64,000 nt of DNA, taken from the NCBI RefSeq assembly GCF_003340555.1, contig NZ_QPLJ01000008.1:1-64000 (forward strand), read 5' to 3'. Positions 19,501-28,835 of the stretch are shown here, piece after piece. Source of the DNA: Jannaschia formosa. GTDB lineage: Bacteria > Pseudomonadota > Alphaproteobacteria > Rhodobacterales > Rhodobacteraceae. The position numbers were made by a program, and so were the translations under genes. The notes below the pieces were generated by a model. It made no database searches. It was given only the letters and a program-made list of their open reading frames with translations, and was not told the DNA's origin. How positions within the stretch are numbered: the first letter of the stretch is position 1; the number at the start of each line of letters is the position of its first letter.

Positions 19501-21129
19501 TCAGTCCAGCAGGATCTCCACGATGGGCGGCCAGATCAGCAGCACCGACAGCGCGAGAAGCTGGATGCAGATGAACGGCAGGAAGCCCTTGAAGATGTCG
19601 GTAAGCGAGATGTGCGGCGGGCAGACGGACTTCAGGTAGAAGGCCGCCGGGCCGAAAGGCGGGCTGAGGAAGCTGACCTGCATGTTCATGCAGAACAGCA
19701 CCCCGAACCAGACGGCGAGGTTCTTCGGCTCCACGCTGCCCAGAAGGCCGATCTCTTCGATGGGAAGGCGCTGCACGATGGGCAGGAAGACCGGGATGAT
19801 CAGCAGCACGATCCCGACCCAGTCCATGAAGGCGCCCATGAAGAGCAGGATCAGCATCATCACCAGCAGGATGCCCATGGTCGGCAGATCGGCGCTGGTG
19901 ATCAGGTTCGCGACATAGGTCGGCCCGCCCGCGATGGTATAGGCGCCCGCCAGCGCCGTGGCGCCGATGGTCACCCAGATGATCGTGCCGGTCGATTTCA
20001 GCGTCCGCATCAGCGAGTCCCAGACCAGCTCGACGCTGGCCTCTCCGCGGAAGACGGAGATCAGGAAGACCGCGACGACACCCATGCCCGCCGCCTCGGT
20101 GATCCCCGAGATGCCGCCGTAGATCGAGCCCATGACGACCCCGATCACAACGATGGGCGCCACGAGCCCCTTGCCCATCGCCCAGCCCGTCTTCGCCCGG
20201 TGCGGCTTGAAGACGAGGAAGATGGCGGCAAGGGCGATCGCCGCCAGCCCGCCCAGGATCCAGACATGGTGCGGCTGGCCCAGGACGATCGGATCGACGT
20301 TCTCGATCACCTCGTTCTGCCCGGTGACGGTGAAGAACAGCGCCCGCAGGAACAGGGCCGTCGAGAACCCCGCGACGATGATCGACAGGAAGGCGCCGAA
20401 CAGCATCGCCTTCTCACCCGACGGCGGATCGTTCGGGTCCGGCGCGGGCAGGGGTGCCAGGGACGGATTCATCTGGGTGCGGATGATGATGTAGATGATG
20501 ATGAAGGCCGCGAGCATGAAGCCCGGCACGAAGGCCGCCGTGAACAGCGCCTTGATCGAGGTCTCGCTGATGAGGCCGTAGATGATCAGCACGATCGAGG
20601 GCGGGATCATCGTCCCGAGCGAGCCGGAGGCGCAGATCGTCCCGATGGCGAGGTTCTGGTCGTAGCCCAGCCGCAGCATCTGCGGCAGCGCGATCAGGCC
20701 CAGCAGAACCACCTCGCCACCGATGATGCCCGACATGGCGGCCATGATGACGGCCATGATCGAGGTCACGATGGCGATGCCGCCCCGCGTCCGGTTCAGC
20801 CAGACGTTGAGCGAGGAATACATGTCCTTGGCGATGCCCGACCTCTCCAGCAGGGCGGCCATGAAGATGAAGAGCGGGATCGAGATCAGGACGTAGTCCG
20901 TCAGCAGCCCGTATATCCGCTGCGCCAGGATGTTGAGCGGGCCGGACCCGAAGCGCCCGGTCAGCATACCTTCCCCGAATTCCCACGGCGCCGTCAGCAG
21001 CACCGGCTCGAAGCGCATAACCAGCACCAGCACCGCGAGGATGGCCGAGGCCATGCCCAGCGGCATGCCGATCGCGAGCAGCAGCATGAGGCTGATCAAC
21101 AGGACCAGCGAGATCGTTCCGACGTCCAT
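19501..21129 (-). CDS. dctM: TRAP transporter large permease DctM
   Basis: DctM is the twelve-helix channel of TRAP transporters, which use a sodium gradient. The 542-residue protein opens with hydrophobic repeats (LVLLISLMLLLAIGMPLG) and has the family motif of two inverted repeats, with FMAALLERSGIAKDM, the SGSLGTMIPPSIVLIIYG turn and the late LLFMGAFMDWVGI stretch. It is longer than the usual 430 residues because of inserted loops, as seen in the DctM form paired with large DctQ subunits. It is preceded closely by dctQ and followed by phyH copy 2. Confidence 0.93.
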   Translation of the reverse strand: MDVGTISLVLLISLMLLLAIGMPLGMASAILAVLVLVMRFEPVLLTAPWEFGEGMLTGRFGSGPLNILAQRIYGLLTDYVLISIPLFIFMAALLERSGIAKDMYSSLNVWLNRTRGGIAIVTSIMAVIMAAMSGIIGGEVVLLGLIALPQMLRLGYDQNLAIGTICASGSLGTMIPPSIVLIIYGLISETSIKALFTAAFVPGFMLAAFIIIYIIIRTQMNPSLAPLPAPDPNDPPSGEKAMLFGAFLSIIVAGFSTALFLRALFFTVTGQNEVIENVDPIVLGQPHHVWILGGLAAIALAAIFLVFKPHRAKTGWAMGKGLVAPIVVIGVVMGSIYGGISGITEAAGMGVVAVFLISVFRGEASVELVWDSLMRTLKSTGTIIWVTIGATALAGAYTIAGGPTYVANLITSADLPTMGILLVMMLILLFMGAFMDWVGIVLLIIPVFLPIVQRLPIEEIGLLGSVEPKNLAVWFGVLFCMNMQVSFLSPPFGPAAFYLKSVCPPHISLTDIFKGFLPFICIQLLALSVLLIWPPIVEILLD

Positions 21130-21160
21130 TTATGTCCCCCAATTCCCCTCTTGCGGGGGC

Positions 21161-22012
21161 CTAGTCCTGGCCGACCTGGCGGCGCAGCCGCTCCAGCTCG
21201 TCCGGGTCGATGTCGTCGGCGGCGGTATGGACCACCGGCTCGGCGTTCCAGTCGCGGATCAGATTGGCGATGGCCTGCAGCGCCACGAGCAGCACGATGA
21301 ACAGAAGCATCGGCTTCAGCGTCGCCGGGATCGGCGGGTCGAAGGCGGTGCCGAAGGTCTCCCATCGCATGAACTTGTCGCGGGCCTCGCCCCAGCCGCC
21401 GTAGAACAGCGCTGCGGCGAAGAGGACGATCAGGAATGTCGAGACCGTGTCGCAGGCCCGCTGCAGCCAGCGCGGCATCAGGTCGTAGAGGATGAAGATC
21501 CGGATATGGCTGCGCTGCTGCATCGCATAGAGACCGGCCAGCATGAAGATGAAGCCCGCCAGCCACAGCGACATCTCGTTGGCCCAGAGCGTCGGGCGCT
21601 CGACCACGTAGCGCATCACGACCTCGTAGACCATGACGCTGACCAGGACCACGATCAGCACCATCGTGACTCGCCCGATGAAGACCGAGAGCCGGTCGAA
21701 GAACCCCCAGTCCTCCCATTCCGAAGGCGCGCGGCGGACCGTCATGAGGCCCAGCACGAGGAACAGCACGGACCCCGCGACGGCGAGCCAGTCGAACAGG
21801 TTCACGGCGTCGTATCGGCGCGCCAGCGCATCGACGGCCGGGCCGGCCTCGCGGAAGATCATCAGGAAGGCCGGGACGTTCCAGACGACCCAGGCGAAAC
21901 AGGCGGTGAACGCCATCGGCACAACGACTTCCCAGACGCCCGGCACGTAGACCCCGGGGGCGTCGCCGACCGTCTCGACCGGGGTGGCGGAAAGCTTGCG
22001 CTCGTCGGACAT
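21161..22012 (-). CDS. dctQ: TRAP transporter small permease DctQ (large variant)
   Basis: The 283-residue membrane protein has four to six hydrophobic stretches and the DctQ signature NEMSLWLAGFIFMLAGLYAMQQRSHIR. Most DctQ proteins are about 170 residues; here an N-terminal hydrophobic extension and an insertion make it larger. It stabilises DctM and the binding protein. It follows the dctP gene with a 115-base gap that carries a strong hairpin. Confidence 0.9.
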   Translation of the reverse strand: MSDERKLSATPVETVGDAPGVYVPGVWEVVVPMAFTACFAWVVWNVPAFLMIFREAGPAVDALARRYDAVNLFDWLAVAGSVLFLVLGLMTVRRAPSEWEDWGFFDRLSVFIGRVTMVLIVVLVSVMVYEVVMRYVVERPTLWANEMSLWLAGFIFMLAGLYAMQQRSHIRIFILYDLMPRWLQRACDTVSTFLIVLFAAALFYGGWGEARDKFMRWETFGTAFDPPIPATLKPMLLFIVLLVALQAIANLIRDWNAEPVVHTAADDIDPDELERLRRQVGQD

Positions 22013-22082
22013 GGGGCACGCTCCTGGATGGGTCGCGGATCGGCGCGCGGACCAGGGGCCCGCGCGCGATCACGCACAAGTC

Positions 22083-22108
22083 GGCGCGGCCAAGATCGGG
22101 GCCGCGCC
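22083..22108 (-). terminator. Intercistronic hairpin between dctP and dctQ
   Basis: A perfect 9-bp stem GGCGCGGCC/GGCCGCGCC has an eight-base loop. No U-run follows on the minus strand, so it more likely acts as partial terminator or 3' mRNA protector, which would give more binding protein than permease. Confidence 0.6.
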
Positions 22109-22127
22109 TTGCGTCAGAGAGCCCGGC

Positions 22128-23141
22128 TCACTTGGAGACGAGGCCGAGCTGGTCCAGATAGGCCAGATGGCTCGCGACCAGCGCTTCGGCCTCGGGCGTC
22201 GTGGCGAATTCGGGCCAGGTGGCCTGCGCCGCATCGCGGAACGCCTGCTTGTCCTCGTCGGACCAGTTCGAGAGCGTCACGCCCTGTTCGCGCAGACGCG
22301 CGGCGGCTTCGGCGTTCAGCTTTTCGAACTGAAGCGCGGTCCGCAGGGCCAGGCTTTCCATCGCGGTGTTCATGATCGCGCGATGATGCTCGGGCATGGC
22401 GTCCCAGACGGCCTTGTTGCAGGCGAGGTGGTCCGACGGCATCGAGTGGAAACCGGGATAGTTCGAATGCTTGACCAGATCGTAGAGGCCGATGCTCTCG
22501 TTGTTGGCGAGGCCCGAGTAGTCGGTTGCGTCGATGATGCCCGTTTCAAGCGCGGTGAAGACCTCGGTGAAGTCCATCACGATCGGCGACGCGCCCAGCT
22601 TTTCGAAGATCTTGGTCTCCATCCCCGGCGGAGAGCGGAACTTCCAGCCCTGGAGGTCGGAGATCGACGCGATCGGCTTGCTCGACGCGAGGCTCTCCTG
22701 ACCGTAGACCCACCAGCCGACGAGCTGCATGTCGAACGCGTTGTAGAGCTCCTGCGCGGCCTCGAGGCCACCGCCGTAATACAGCCAGCTGAGCTGCTGA
22801 TAGGGCGTGTCGTAGCCGCCCATGATGTCGCCCACGAACTGGAACGCGGGGTTCTTGCCGGTCTGGTAGGCACCGCCGGTCATGTCGCAATCGAGGATGC
22901 CGGTGGCCGCCGCGTCGAAGGCTTCGACCGTCTTCACGACCGAGGACGAGAAGAACATCTCGATGTCGATCTCGCCGTTGGACATCGCCTCGACGTTGTC
23001 GACGAACTCCTGGGCAAGCTGCCCGCTCGTCTGTTCGGGGTTGTAATGCGTCTGGATGCGCAGCGTCGTCTGCTGCGCCATTGCGGCGCCGGTCAGGGCC
23101 GTGGTCGCCGCGGCGATGGCCGCGATCGTGAGCGTCTTCAT
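22128..23141 (-). CDS. dctP: TRAP transporter substrate-binding protein DctP
   Basis: This is a periplasmic binding protein of 337 residues. A signal peptide is clear (MKTLTIAAIAAATTALTG, cleavage after AMA). The mature part has the TRAP motif GWKFRSPPG with the Arg that binds a carboxylate, plus DFTEVFTALETGIIDATDYS. ATG 23141 is preceded by GGGAGGA at good spacing. As the first gene of the leftward operon it defines the imported substrate, expected to be a carboxylate such as a sugar acid or a keto acid; the exact ligand is unknown. Confidence 0.93.
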   Translation of the reverse strand: MKTLTIAAIAAATTALTGAAMAQQTTLRIQTHYNPEQTSGQLAQEFVDNVEAMSNGEIDIEMFFSSSVVKTVEAFDAAATGILDCDMTGGAYQTGKNPAFQFVGDIMGGYDTPYQQLSWLYYGGGLEAAQELYNAFDMQLVGWWVYGQESLASSKPIASISDLQGWKFRSPPGMETKIFEKLGASPIVMDFTEVFTALETGIIDATDYSGLANNESIGLYDLVKHSNYPGFHSMPSDHLACNKAVWDAMPEHHRAIMNTAMESLALRTALQFEKLNAEAAARLREQGVTLSNWSDEDKQAFRDAAQATWPEFATTPEAEALVASHLAYLDQLGLVSK

Positions 23142-23311
23142 GGATGTCCTCCCGTTTCTCCGTGTGCCCCGTCCGAACCCGTCTGCGGGCCTCCGATCGG
23201 CGGAGCCTGCGGAGAACCTAACGGCGATTCCGCCGCCCACGCAAACCGAAAATGAAAATCGTTGGACAGTTCGCTATTTTTTCGAATATCAAAATTCCCG
23301 GGGAGGGGCGC
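23142..23311. promoter_or_regulatory. Divergent promoter region of dctP operon and gntR
   Basis: These 170 bases separate the two start codons. The gntR-proximal part, about 23245-23300, is strikingly AT-rich for this genome, with a TTTTTT run and the palindrome TTCGAA, and would hold both promoters and the operator of the adjacent GntR protein. I cannot define a -35/-10 pair with confidence. Confidence 0.5.
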
Positions 23312-23974
23312 ATGCCCGAGGGACGCGAGAGACTGGACACGCCCGGCATCTATGCCGACCTTCAGCGCGGGCTGCTGACCGGCGCCTTCGCGCCCGGCGC
23401 CAAGCTGCGCCCGACCGAGCTTCACAAGGTCTATGGGGTCTCCGCCAACACGGTGCGGGACGTGCTGCTGCGGCTCTCGCAGCTTGGCCTCGTCGAGTTC
23501 GAGATCCAGCGCGGCTTCCGGGCGCCCGCCGTCTCGCCCGCGCGTCGCGCCCAGATCGCCGCCTTCCGCGTCGTGCTGGAGCAGGAGGGCGCGGTCCGCT
23601 CGATGCGGCGCGGCGGCCTGCCTTGGGAGACGCGGCTGACGGCGGCGCATCACGCGCTTCTGCATATCGAGCGGCAGATCGCCCGGCGCCCCGACAACAC
23701 GATGCCCTTCGTCGGCATCTGGTCGGATGCGGAACTGGCCTTCCACCGCACGCTCATCTCCGAATGTGCGCTGCCGCCGCTGATCGACACCTTCGAGCGC
23801 ATCTACATGCAGTTCCGCCAGCAGATGGTCGGGCTGGAGGCGCATTGCGTCCCCAGCTACTTCGAGCGCATCGTGGCCGAGCATCAGGCCGTGGTCGATG
23901 CCGCCATAGCCGGCGACGAGGCCGCCCTGCGCGCGGCGATCCAGGCGCATCAGGACAGGCACCTGAACGCATGA
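23312..23974 (+). CDS. GntR-family (FCD-type) transcriptional regulator
   Basis: The 220-residue protein has a GntR winged helix with LLTGAFAPGAKLRPTELHKVYGVSANTVRDVLLRLSQLGLVE at residues 15-60, followed by an all-helical FCD-like ligand domain (FHRTLIS then YFERIVAEHQAVVDAAIAGDEAAL). FCD members commonly sense sugar acids or organic acids. ATG 23312, behind GGGGAGG, is preferred over an upstream in-frame ATG at 23252. It is divergent from the TRAP operon, which it probably represses until substrate binds. Confidence 0.9.
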   Translation: MPEGRERLDTPGIYADLQRGLLTGAFAPGAKLRPTELHKVYGVSANTVRDVLLRLSQLGLVEFEIQRGFRAPAVSPARRAQIAAFRVVLEQEGAVRSMRRGGLPWETRLTAAHHALLHIERQIARRPDNTMPFVGIWSDAELAFHRTLISECALPPLIDTFERIYMQFRQQMVGLEAHCVPSYFERIVAEHQAVVDAAIAGDEAALRAAIQAHQDRHLNA

Positions 23975-24003
23975 GCCGCCGATCCGAACCCCTGACAGGC
24001 GCG

Positions 24004-24870
24004 TCAGCCGTCGGCCAGTCCGTTGCGCGCCCGAAGCTCCAGATAGAGCGCGGAGTGGTCCCAGTCGCCGCCGCCCATCTCGTCGCGCAGCACCTTGAAC
24101 CGCTCGTTCACGGCCTGCACCGTCGGCAGCGTCAGCGACAGCCCCTCCGCCTCGGCCAGCACGTTGTCGAGATCCTTGATCTGGAACTTCGTCAGGCCGC
24201 CGGGCGCGAAATTGCGCTCGGTCATGCGCTGCCCATGCTGTTGCAGGATCGCGCTGTCCGCGAAGCCGCCCTTCAGCGCCTCGCGCACCGCCGCCGGGTC
24301 GGCGCCGCCCTGTTCCAGAAGCAGCATCGCCTCGGCCACGGCGCCGATGGTGCAGGCGACGATGGCCTGGTTGGCCAGCTTCGACAGCTGCCCCGCGCCC
24401 ACGGGACCGACGTGAACGGCGCGTCCGAGGTCATTGAGGATGCTCTCCACCCTGGCAAAGGTCCCGACATCGCCCCCGGCCATGATCGCCAGCGTCGCCG
24501 CCTCGGCCCCCCTGGTTCCGCCCGAGACAGGCGCATCGACATAGCCCATGCCGTGCGCCGCGAAGCGCGCAGCATGGGCGCAGGCCTCCTCGGGCTTGAT
24601 CGAGCCCATCTCGACCCAGATCGCGTCCGGGGCGAAGGCGTCCATCGCGTCGATCTGCACCGCGTCCGAGGCCGGCCCGTCCGACAGCATCGAGATCACG
24701 ACGGGGGCGCCTGCGACCGCCTCGGCGGGGGTCGGCGCGATCCGGGCGCCCAGCCCTTCCGCCTTGGCCGCGGAGCGGTTCCAGACCGTCACCTCATGCC
24801 CCGCCGCCACCAGGTTCCGCGCCATCGGCGCACCCATCAATCCCGTCCCGAGCAGTGTGACCCTGGCCAT
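24004..24870 (-). CDS. 3-hydroxyisobutyrate-dehydrogenase-family oxidoreductase (second copy)
   Basis: This 288-residue NAD(P)-dependent enzyme has VTLLGTGLMGAPMARNL, the classical substrate loop DAPVSGGTRGAEA and catalytic Lys in GAGQLSKLANQAIV. It is closer to 2-hydroxy-3-oxopropionate (tartronate semialdehyde) reductase or 3-hydroxyisobutyrate dehydrogenase than the first copy is. It is transcribed toward gntR and divergently from the SDR gene, so it is probably regulated with the locus. Substrate is not determinable. Confidence 0.88.
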   Translation of the reverse strand: MARVTLLGTGLMGAPMARNLVAAGHEVTVWNRSAAKAEGLGARIAPTPAEAVAGAPVVISMLSDGPASDAVQIDAMDAFAPDAIWVEMGSIKPEEACAHAARFAAHGMGYVDAPVSGGTRGAEAATLAIMAGGDVGTFARVESILNDLGRAVHVGPVGAGQLSKLANQAIVACTIGAVAEAMLLLEQGGADPAAVREALKGGFADSAILQQHGQRMTERNFAPGGLTKFQIKDLDNVLAEAEGLSLTLPTVQAVNERFKVLRDEMGGGDWDHSALYLELRARNGLADG

Positions 24871-24935
24871 GCGCCTCTCCCTGTTTGCGCTGGACCCTGA
24901 AACGGCTTAGCCCCGAAGACAACCGAGGAGTCCCC

Positions 24936-25676
24936 ATGACAGACCGACTGAAAGGCCATCGCGCGCTCGTCACCGCCGCAGGCCAGGGAATCGGCCGCGC
25001 CACCGCCGAGATGTTCATCGAGGAGGGTGCCGAGGTCTTCGCGACCGACCGCGACGCCGACCTGCTGGCCGGTCTCGACTGTCAGACGTTCCGGATGGAC
25101 GTGCGCGACGACGCCAGCGTGGCCGAGGGCGTCGCGACGGCCCGGCCCACCGTCCTGTTCAACTGCGCGGGCTTCGTCCATCACGGTACCGTACAGGACG
25201 CCACCGACGACGAATGGGAGATGGGCTTCGACCTGAACGTCCGCTCGATGTTCCGCACCATCCGCGCGACCCTGCCGATCATGCTGGAGGAGGGCGGCGG
25301 CTCGATCATCAACATGTCCTCGGCCTGTTCCTCGGTCATCGGCGCGCCGAACCGCTTCATCTATGGCACCACCAAGGCGGCGGTGATCGGGCTGACCAAG
25401 TCGGTCGCGGTCGACTACGTGAAGCGCGGCATCCGCTGCAACGCGATCTGCCCCGGCACCGTCGAGAGCCCGTCATGGCACGAGCGGGTTAAGGCTCTGG
25501 GCGAGCAGATGGGCAGCTACGAGAAGGCGCTTGAGGCCTTCGTCTCGCGCCAGCCCATGGGCCGCGTCGCCACCGCGCGAGAGATCGCGGCGCTCGCCAC
25601 CTATCTCGCCTCGGACGAGAGCGCCTTCACCACCGGCCACCCTCACGTCATCGACGGCGGCTGGTCCGGCCAGTAG
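24936..25676 (+). CDS. SDR-family sugar-acid dehydrogenase (2-keto-3-deoxy-L-fuconate type)
   Basis: The 246-residue classical SDR has AGQGIGRATAEMF for cofactor binding, NMSSACSSV with the active-site Ser and YGTTKAAVIG with Tyr and Lys. Sequence features such as CPGTVESPSWHERV resemble 2-keto-3-deoxy-L-fuconate / BDH2-like dehydrogenases. With a 2-keto-3-deoxy product from the dehydratase two genes later, oxidation at C4 would prepare substrate for the hydrolase in this operon. ATG 24936 follows GAGGAG at five bases. It is the first gene of the rightward block. Confidence 0.85.
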   Translation: MTDRLKGHRALVTAAGQGIGRATAEMFIEEGAEVFATDRDADLLAGLDCQTFRMDVRDDASVAEGVATARPTVLFNCAGFVHHGTVQDATDDEWEMGFDLNVRSMFRTIRATLPIMLEEGGGSIINMSSACSSVIGAPNRFIYGTTKAAVIGLTKSVAVDYVKRGIRCNAICPGTVESPSWHERVKALGEQMGSYEKALEAFVSRQPMGRVATAREIAALATYLASDESAFTTGHPHVIDGGWSGQ

Positions 25677-25694
25677 GGTCGAGGGAGGATTGCG

Positions 25695-26168
25695 ATGACC
25701 TACACCGCCCCCGCCGCGACCGGCATCGGCCATGTCCACCTGCGGGTGAAGGACCTGGAGCGCGCCATCGCCTTCTATCGTGACGTGATGGGGTTCGAGC
25801 TTCAGGTCCGGATGAAGGGCGCGGCCTTCCTCGGCGCGGGCGGTTATCACCATCATATCGGCCTGAACGACTGGAACAGCGCCGGCGGACCTCCGCCCCG
25901 GGGGCATAGCGGCCTGTTCCACACCGCCTTCCTCTATCCCACGATGGACGACCTGAAGACCATCGCCCGGCGCGTGCGCGACAACGGCGTCCATATCTAC
26001 GGCCATGCCGATCATGGCGTCTCGGTCGCGCTCTACTTCGACGACCCCGACGGCAACGGCATCGAGATCTACTGGGACCGGCCCCGCGAGGACTGGCCCC
26101 GCGACGACGATGGCAACCTGATCCTCGTCAACGACCGCTTCGACCTCGGCGAGTTCCTCGCCGCCTGA
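25695..26168 (+). CDS. VOC-superfamily metalloprotein (glyoxalase/dioxygenase-like)
   Basis: This 157-residue protein contains [23 protein letters not shown], then HHHIGLNDW, then a second module with [12 protein letters not shown] and [11 protein letters not shown]. His and Glu metal ligands typical of catechol-2,3-dioxygenase-like VOC enzymes are present. It is placed between the SDR and dehydratase genes with short gaps. It could be an isomerase, lyase or dioxygenase acting on a pathway intermediate. Confidence 0.85.
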   Translation: MTYTAPAATGIGHVHLRVKDLERAIAFYRDVMGFELQVRMKGAAFLGAGGYHHHIGLNDWNSAGGPPPRGHSGLFHTAFLYPTMDDLKTIARRVRDNGVHIYGHADHGVSVALYFDDPDGNGIEIYWDRPREDWPRDDDGNLILVNDRFDLGEFLAA

Positions 26169-26191
26169 CGCATCCAGACTGGACCGACCGA

Positions 26192-27967
26192 ATGACCAAG
26201 CTCCGCTCCCGCATGTGGTTCGACAACCCCGACAACCGCGAGATGACCGCGCTCTACCTGGAGCGCTACCTGAACTACGGCCTGACGCGGGAGGAGTTGC
26301 AGGGAACCAAGCCCATCATCGCCATCGCGCAGACCGGCAGCGACCTCAGTCCCTGCAACCGCCACCACCTGGAACTGGAGAAGCGCGTCCGCGACGGCAT
26401 CATCGCGGCCGGCGGCCTGCCGCTGCAGGTCCCCGTGCATCCCATTCAGGAGACAGGGAAAAGACCAACAGCGTCGCTCGACCGCAACCTCGCCTACCTG
26501 TCGCTGACCGAGACGCTCTACGGCTACCCGATCGACGGGGTCGTCCTGACCATCGGCTGCGACAAGACCACGCCCGCGCTGCTGATGGCGGCGGCGACGG
26601 TCAACATCCCGGCCATCGCGCTCTCCGTCGGGCCGATGCTGAACGGCTGGTTCAAGGGCCAGCGCACCGGGTCGGGAACGATCATCTGGAAGGCGCGCGA
26701 GATGCATGCCGCCGGAGAGATCGACGATGCAGGCTTCATGGATATCGTCGCCTCCTCCACGCCCTCGGTCGGCTATTGCAACACGATGGGCACGGCCACG
26801 ACGATGAACTCGCTGGCCGAGGCGCTGGGCATGCAACTCCCCGGCAGCGCGGCCATCCCGGCGCCCTACCGCCAGCGCGGGCAGATCAGCTACGAGACCG
26901 GCCTGCGCATCGTCGAGATGGTCCGCGAGAACCTCAGGCCCTCGGACATCATGACCCGCGCGGCCTTCGAGAACGCCATCGTCGTCAACTCCGCCATCGG
27001 TGGGTCGACCAACGCACCGATCCATCTGAACGCGATCGCGCGGCACATGGGCGTGCCGCTCGACAACGACGACTGGCAGAAGCTCGGCCATCACATCCCG
27101 CTGCTCACCAACATGCAGCCCGCGGGCGAATATCTGGGCGAGGACTACTACCACGCCGGCGGCGTGCCCGCGGTGGTCGGCCAGCTTCTTGCCGCCGACC
27201 TGCTGCCGCATCCCGACGCGCTGACGGCGAACGGACGGACCATCGGTCAGAACTGCACGGGCCTCGCCTCCGAACTGCCGGACGTCATCCTGCCTGTGGA
27301 CGCGCCGATGATGAAGGACGCGGGCTTCCTGAACCTCAAGGGCAACCTCTTCGACAGCGCGATCATGAAGACCTCCGTCATCTCGAAGGAGTTCCGTGAC
27401 CGCTACCTGTCGAACCCCGACGACCCGGAAGCCTTCGAGGGCCGCGCCGTCGTCTTCGACGGCCCGGAGGATTTCCACGCGAAGATCGACGATGAAAGCC
27501 TCGGGATCGACGAGAACTGCATCCTCGTCATGCGCGGCGCCGGGCCGATCGGCTATCCCGGCGCGGCCGAGGTCGTGAACATGCGTCCGCCCGCCTACCT
27601 GCTCAAGCGCGACATCCACGCGCTGCCCTGCATCGGCGACGGGCGGCAATCCGGCACCTCGGGCTCGCCCTCCATCCTCAACGCCTCGCCCGAGGCGGCG
27701 GCGGGCGGCGGGCTGGCGCTGCTGCGCACCGGCGACCGGATTCGGATCGACCTCAAGACCTCCAGCGCGGACATGCTGGTGGACGAGGCCGAGCTGGCCG
27801 AGCGCCGCCGCGCCCTGCCGCAGCATCCCTTCACGCCCGAGAGCCAGACCCCCTGGCAGGAAATCTTCCGCGACCGGGTGGAGCCGCTGTCCAGGGGCAT
27901 GACCCTGCGCGGCGCCGACGCCTATCGCGACGTGGCGGGCCGCGGCCTGCCGCGCGACAATCACTGA
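26192..27967 (+). CDS. IlvD/Edd-family sugar-acid dehydratase
   Basis: The 591-residue enzyme dehydrates a pentonate or hexonate to a 2-keto-3-deoxy acid using an Fe-S cluster and a divalent metal. The probable cluster cysteines are visible in [21 protein letters not shown] and [14 protein letters not shown] conserved [14 protein letters not shown] loop and [20 protein letters not shown] complete the pattern. Length and sequence match arabinonate/xylonate-type members of IlvD/Edd better than branched-chain DHAD or Edd. It belongs with the SDR, hydrolase and hydroxyacid dehydrogenase in a non-phosphorylative aldonate route. Confidence 0.92.
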   Translation: MTKLRSRMWFDNPDNREMTALYLERYLNYGLTREELQGTKPIIAIAQTGSDLSPCNRHHLELEKRVRDGIIAAGGLPLQVPVHPIQETGKRPTASLDRNLAYLSLTETLYGYPIDGVVLTIGCDKTTPALLMAAATVNIPAIALSVGPMLNGWFKGQRTGSGTIIWKAREMHAAGEIDDAGFMDIVASSTPSVGYCNTMGTATTMNSLAEALGMQLPGSAAIPAPYRQRGQISYETGLRIVEMVRENLRPSDIMTRAAFENAIVVNSAIGGSTNAPIHLNAIARHMGVPLDNDDWQKLGHHIPLLTNMQPAGEYLGEDYYHAGGVPAVVGQLLAADLLPHPDALTANGRTIGQNCTGLASELPDVILPVDAPMMKDAGFLNLKGNLFDSAIMKTSVISKEFRDRYLSNPDDPEAFEGRAVVFDGPEDFHAKIDDESLGIDENCILVMRGAGPIGYPGAAEVVNMRPPAYLLKRDIHALPCIGDGRQSGTSGSPSILNASPEAAAGGGLALLRTGDRIRIDLKTSSADMLVDEAELAERRRALPQHPFTPESQTPWQEIFRDRVEPLSRGMTLRGADAYRDVAGRGLPRDNH

Positions 27968-27986
27968 GACAGCAAGGAGTTACGAC

Positions 27987-28835
27987 ATGAAGCTCATCCG
28001 CTTCGGCGCACCCGGCGCCGAGAAGCCCGGCATGATCGACCACAATGGCGACCTGCGCGACCTGAGCCAGGAGGTGGCCGACATCGCCCACGAGGTCCTG
28101 AGCGACAAGAGCCTCGACATCCTGCGCAAGCTCGACCCGATGACCCTGCCCAAGGTCGAAGGCCCCGTCCGCCTCGGCCCCTGCGTCGGCGGGATCGGCA
28201 AGTTCCTCTGCATCGGCCTCAACTACTCCGACCACGCCGCGGAGACCGGCGCCGAGATCCCCCAGCATCCCATCCTCTTCCAGAAGGCCACCAGCGCCGT
28301 CGTCGGTCCGAACGACGACGTGGTGATGCCCCGCGGTTCCACCCATACCGACTGGGAGGTCGAGCTGGGCGTCGTGATCGGCACCCGCTGCAAATACGTC
28401 TCCGAGGCGGACGCGCTGAACCACGTCGCAGGCTACTGCACCATCAACGACGTGTCGGAGCGGCATTTCCAGACCAGGCTCTCGGGCCAGTGGACCAAGG
28501 GCAAGTCCTGCGACACCTTCGGTCCGACCGGCCCCTGGCTGGTCACCCGGGACGAGGTCCCGGACCCCCAGGCGCTGTCGATGTGGCTCGACGTGAACGG
28601 CAAGCGGATGCAGACCGGAAATACCTCGACGATGATCTTCACCGTCGCTCAGTGCATCGCCCACCTGTCGGAGCTGATGACGCTGCATCCGGGCGACGTG
28701 ATCTCGACCGGCACGCCTCCGGGGGTCGGCATGGGTATCAAGCCCGAGCCGGTCTACCTGAAGGCCGGCGACGTGATGGAGCTGGAGATCGAGGGTCTCG
28801 GCAGGCAACGCCAGGAGGTGCGGGCGGATGGCTAA
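27987..28835 (+). CDS. Fumarylacetoacetate-hydrolase-family protein
   Basis: This 282-residue protein has FAH-fold metal ligands in DWEVELGVVIG plus GYCTINDVSERHFQ and the end motif STGTPPGVGMG. The opening MKLIRFGAPGAEKPG resembles 2,4-diketo-3-deoxy-L-rhamnonate/fuconate hydrolases, which cleave that intermediate to pyruvate and L-lactate. Together with the SDR and the dehydratase this gives the LRA-like three-step route. The last bases overlap the next gene's start. Confidence 0.9.
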   Translation: MKLIRFGAPGAEKPGMIDHNGDLRDLSQEVADIAHEVLSDKSLDILRKLDPMTLPKVEGPVRLGPCVGGIGKFLCIGLNYSDHAAETGAEIPQHPILFQKATSAVVGPNDDVVMPRGSTHTDWEVELGVVIGTRCKYVSEADALNHVAGYCTINDVSERHFQTRLSGQWTKGKSCDTFGPTGPWLVTRDEVPDPQALSMWLDVNGKRMQTGNTSTMIFTVAQCIAHLSELMTLHPGDVISTGTPPGVGMGIKPEPVYLKAGDVMELEIEGLGRQRQEVRADG

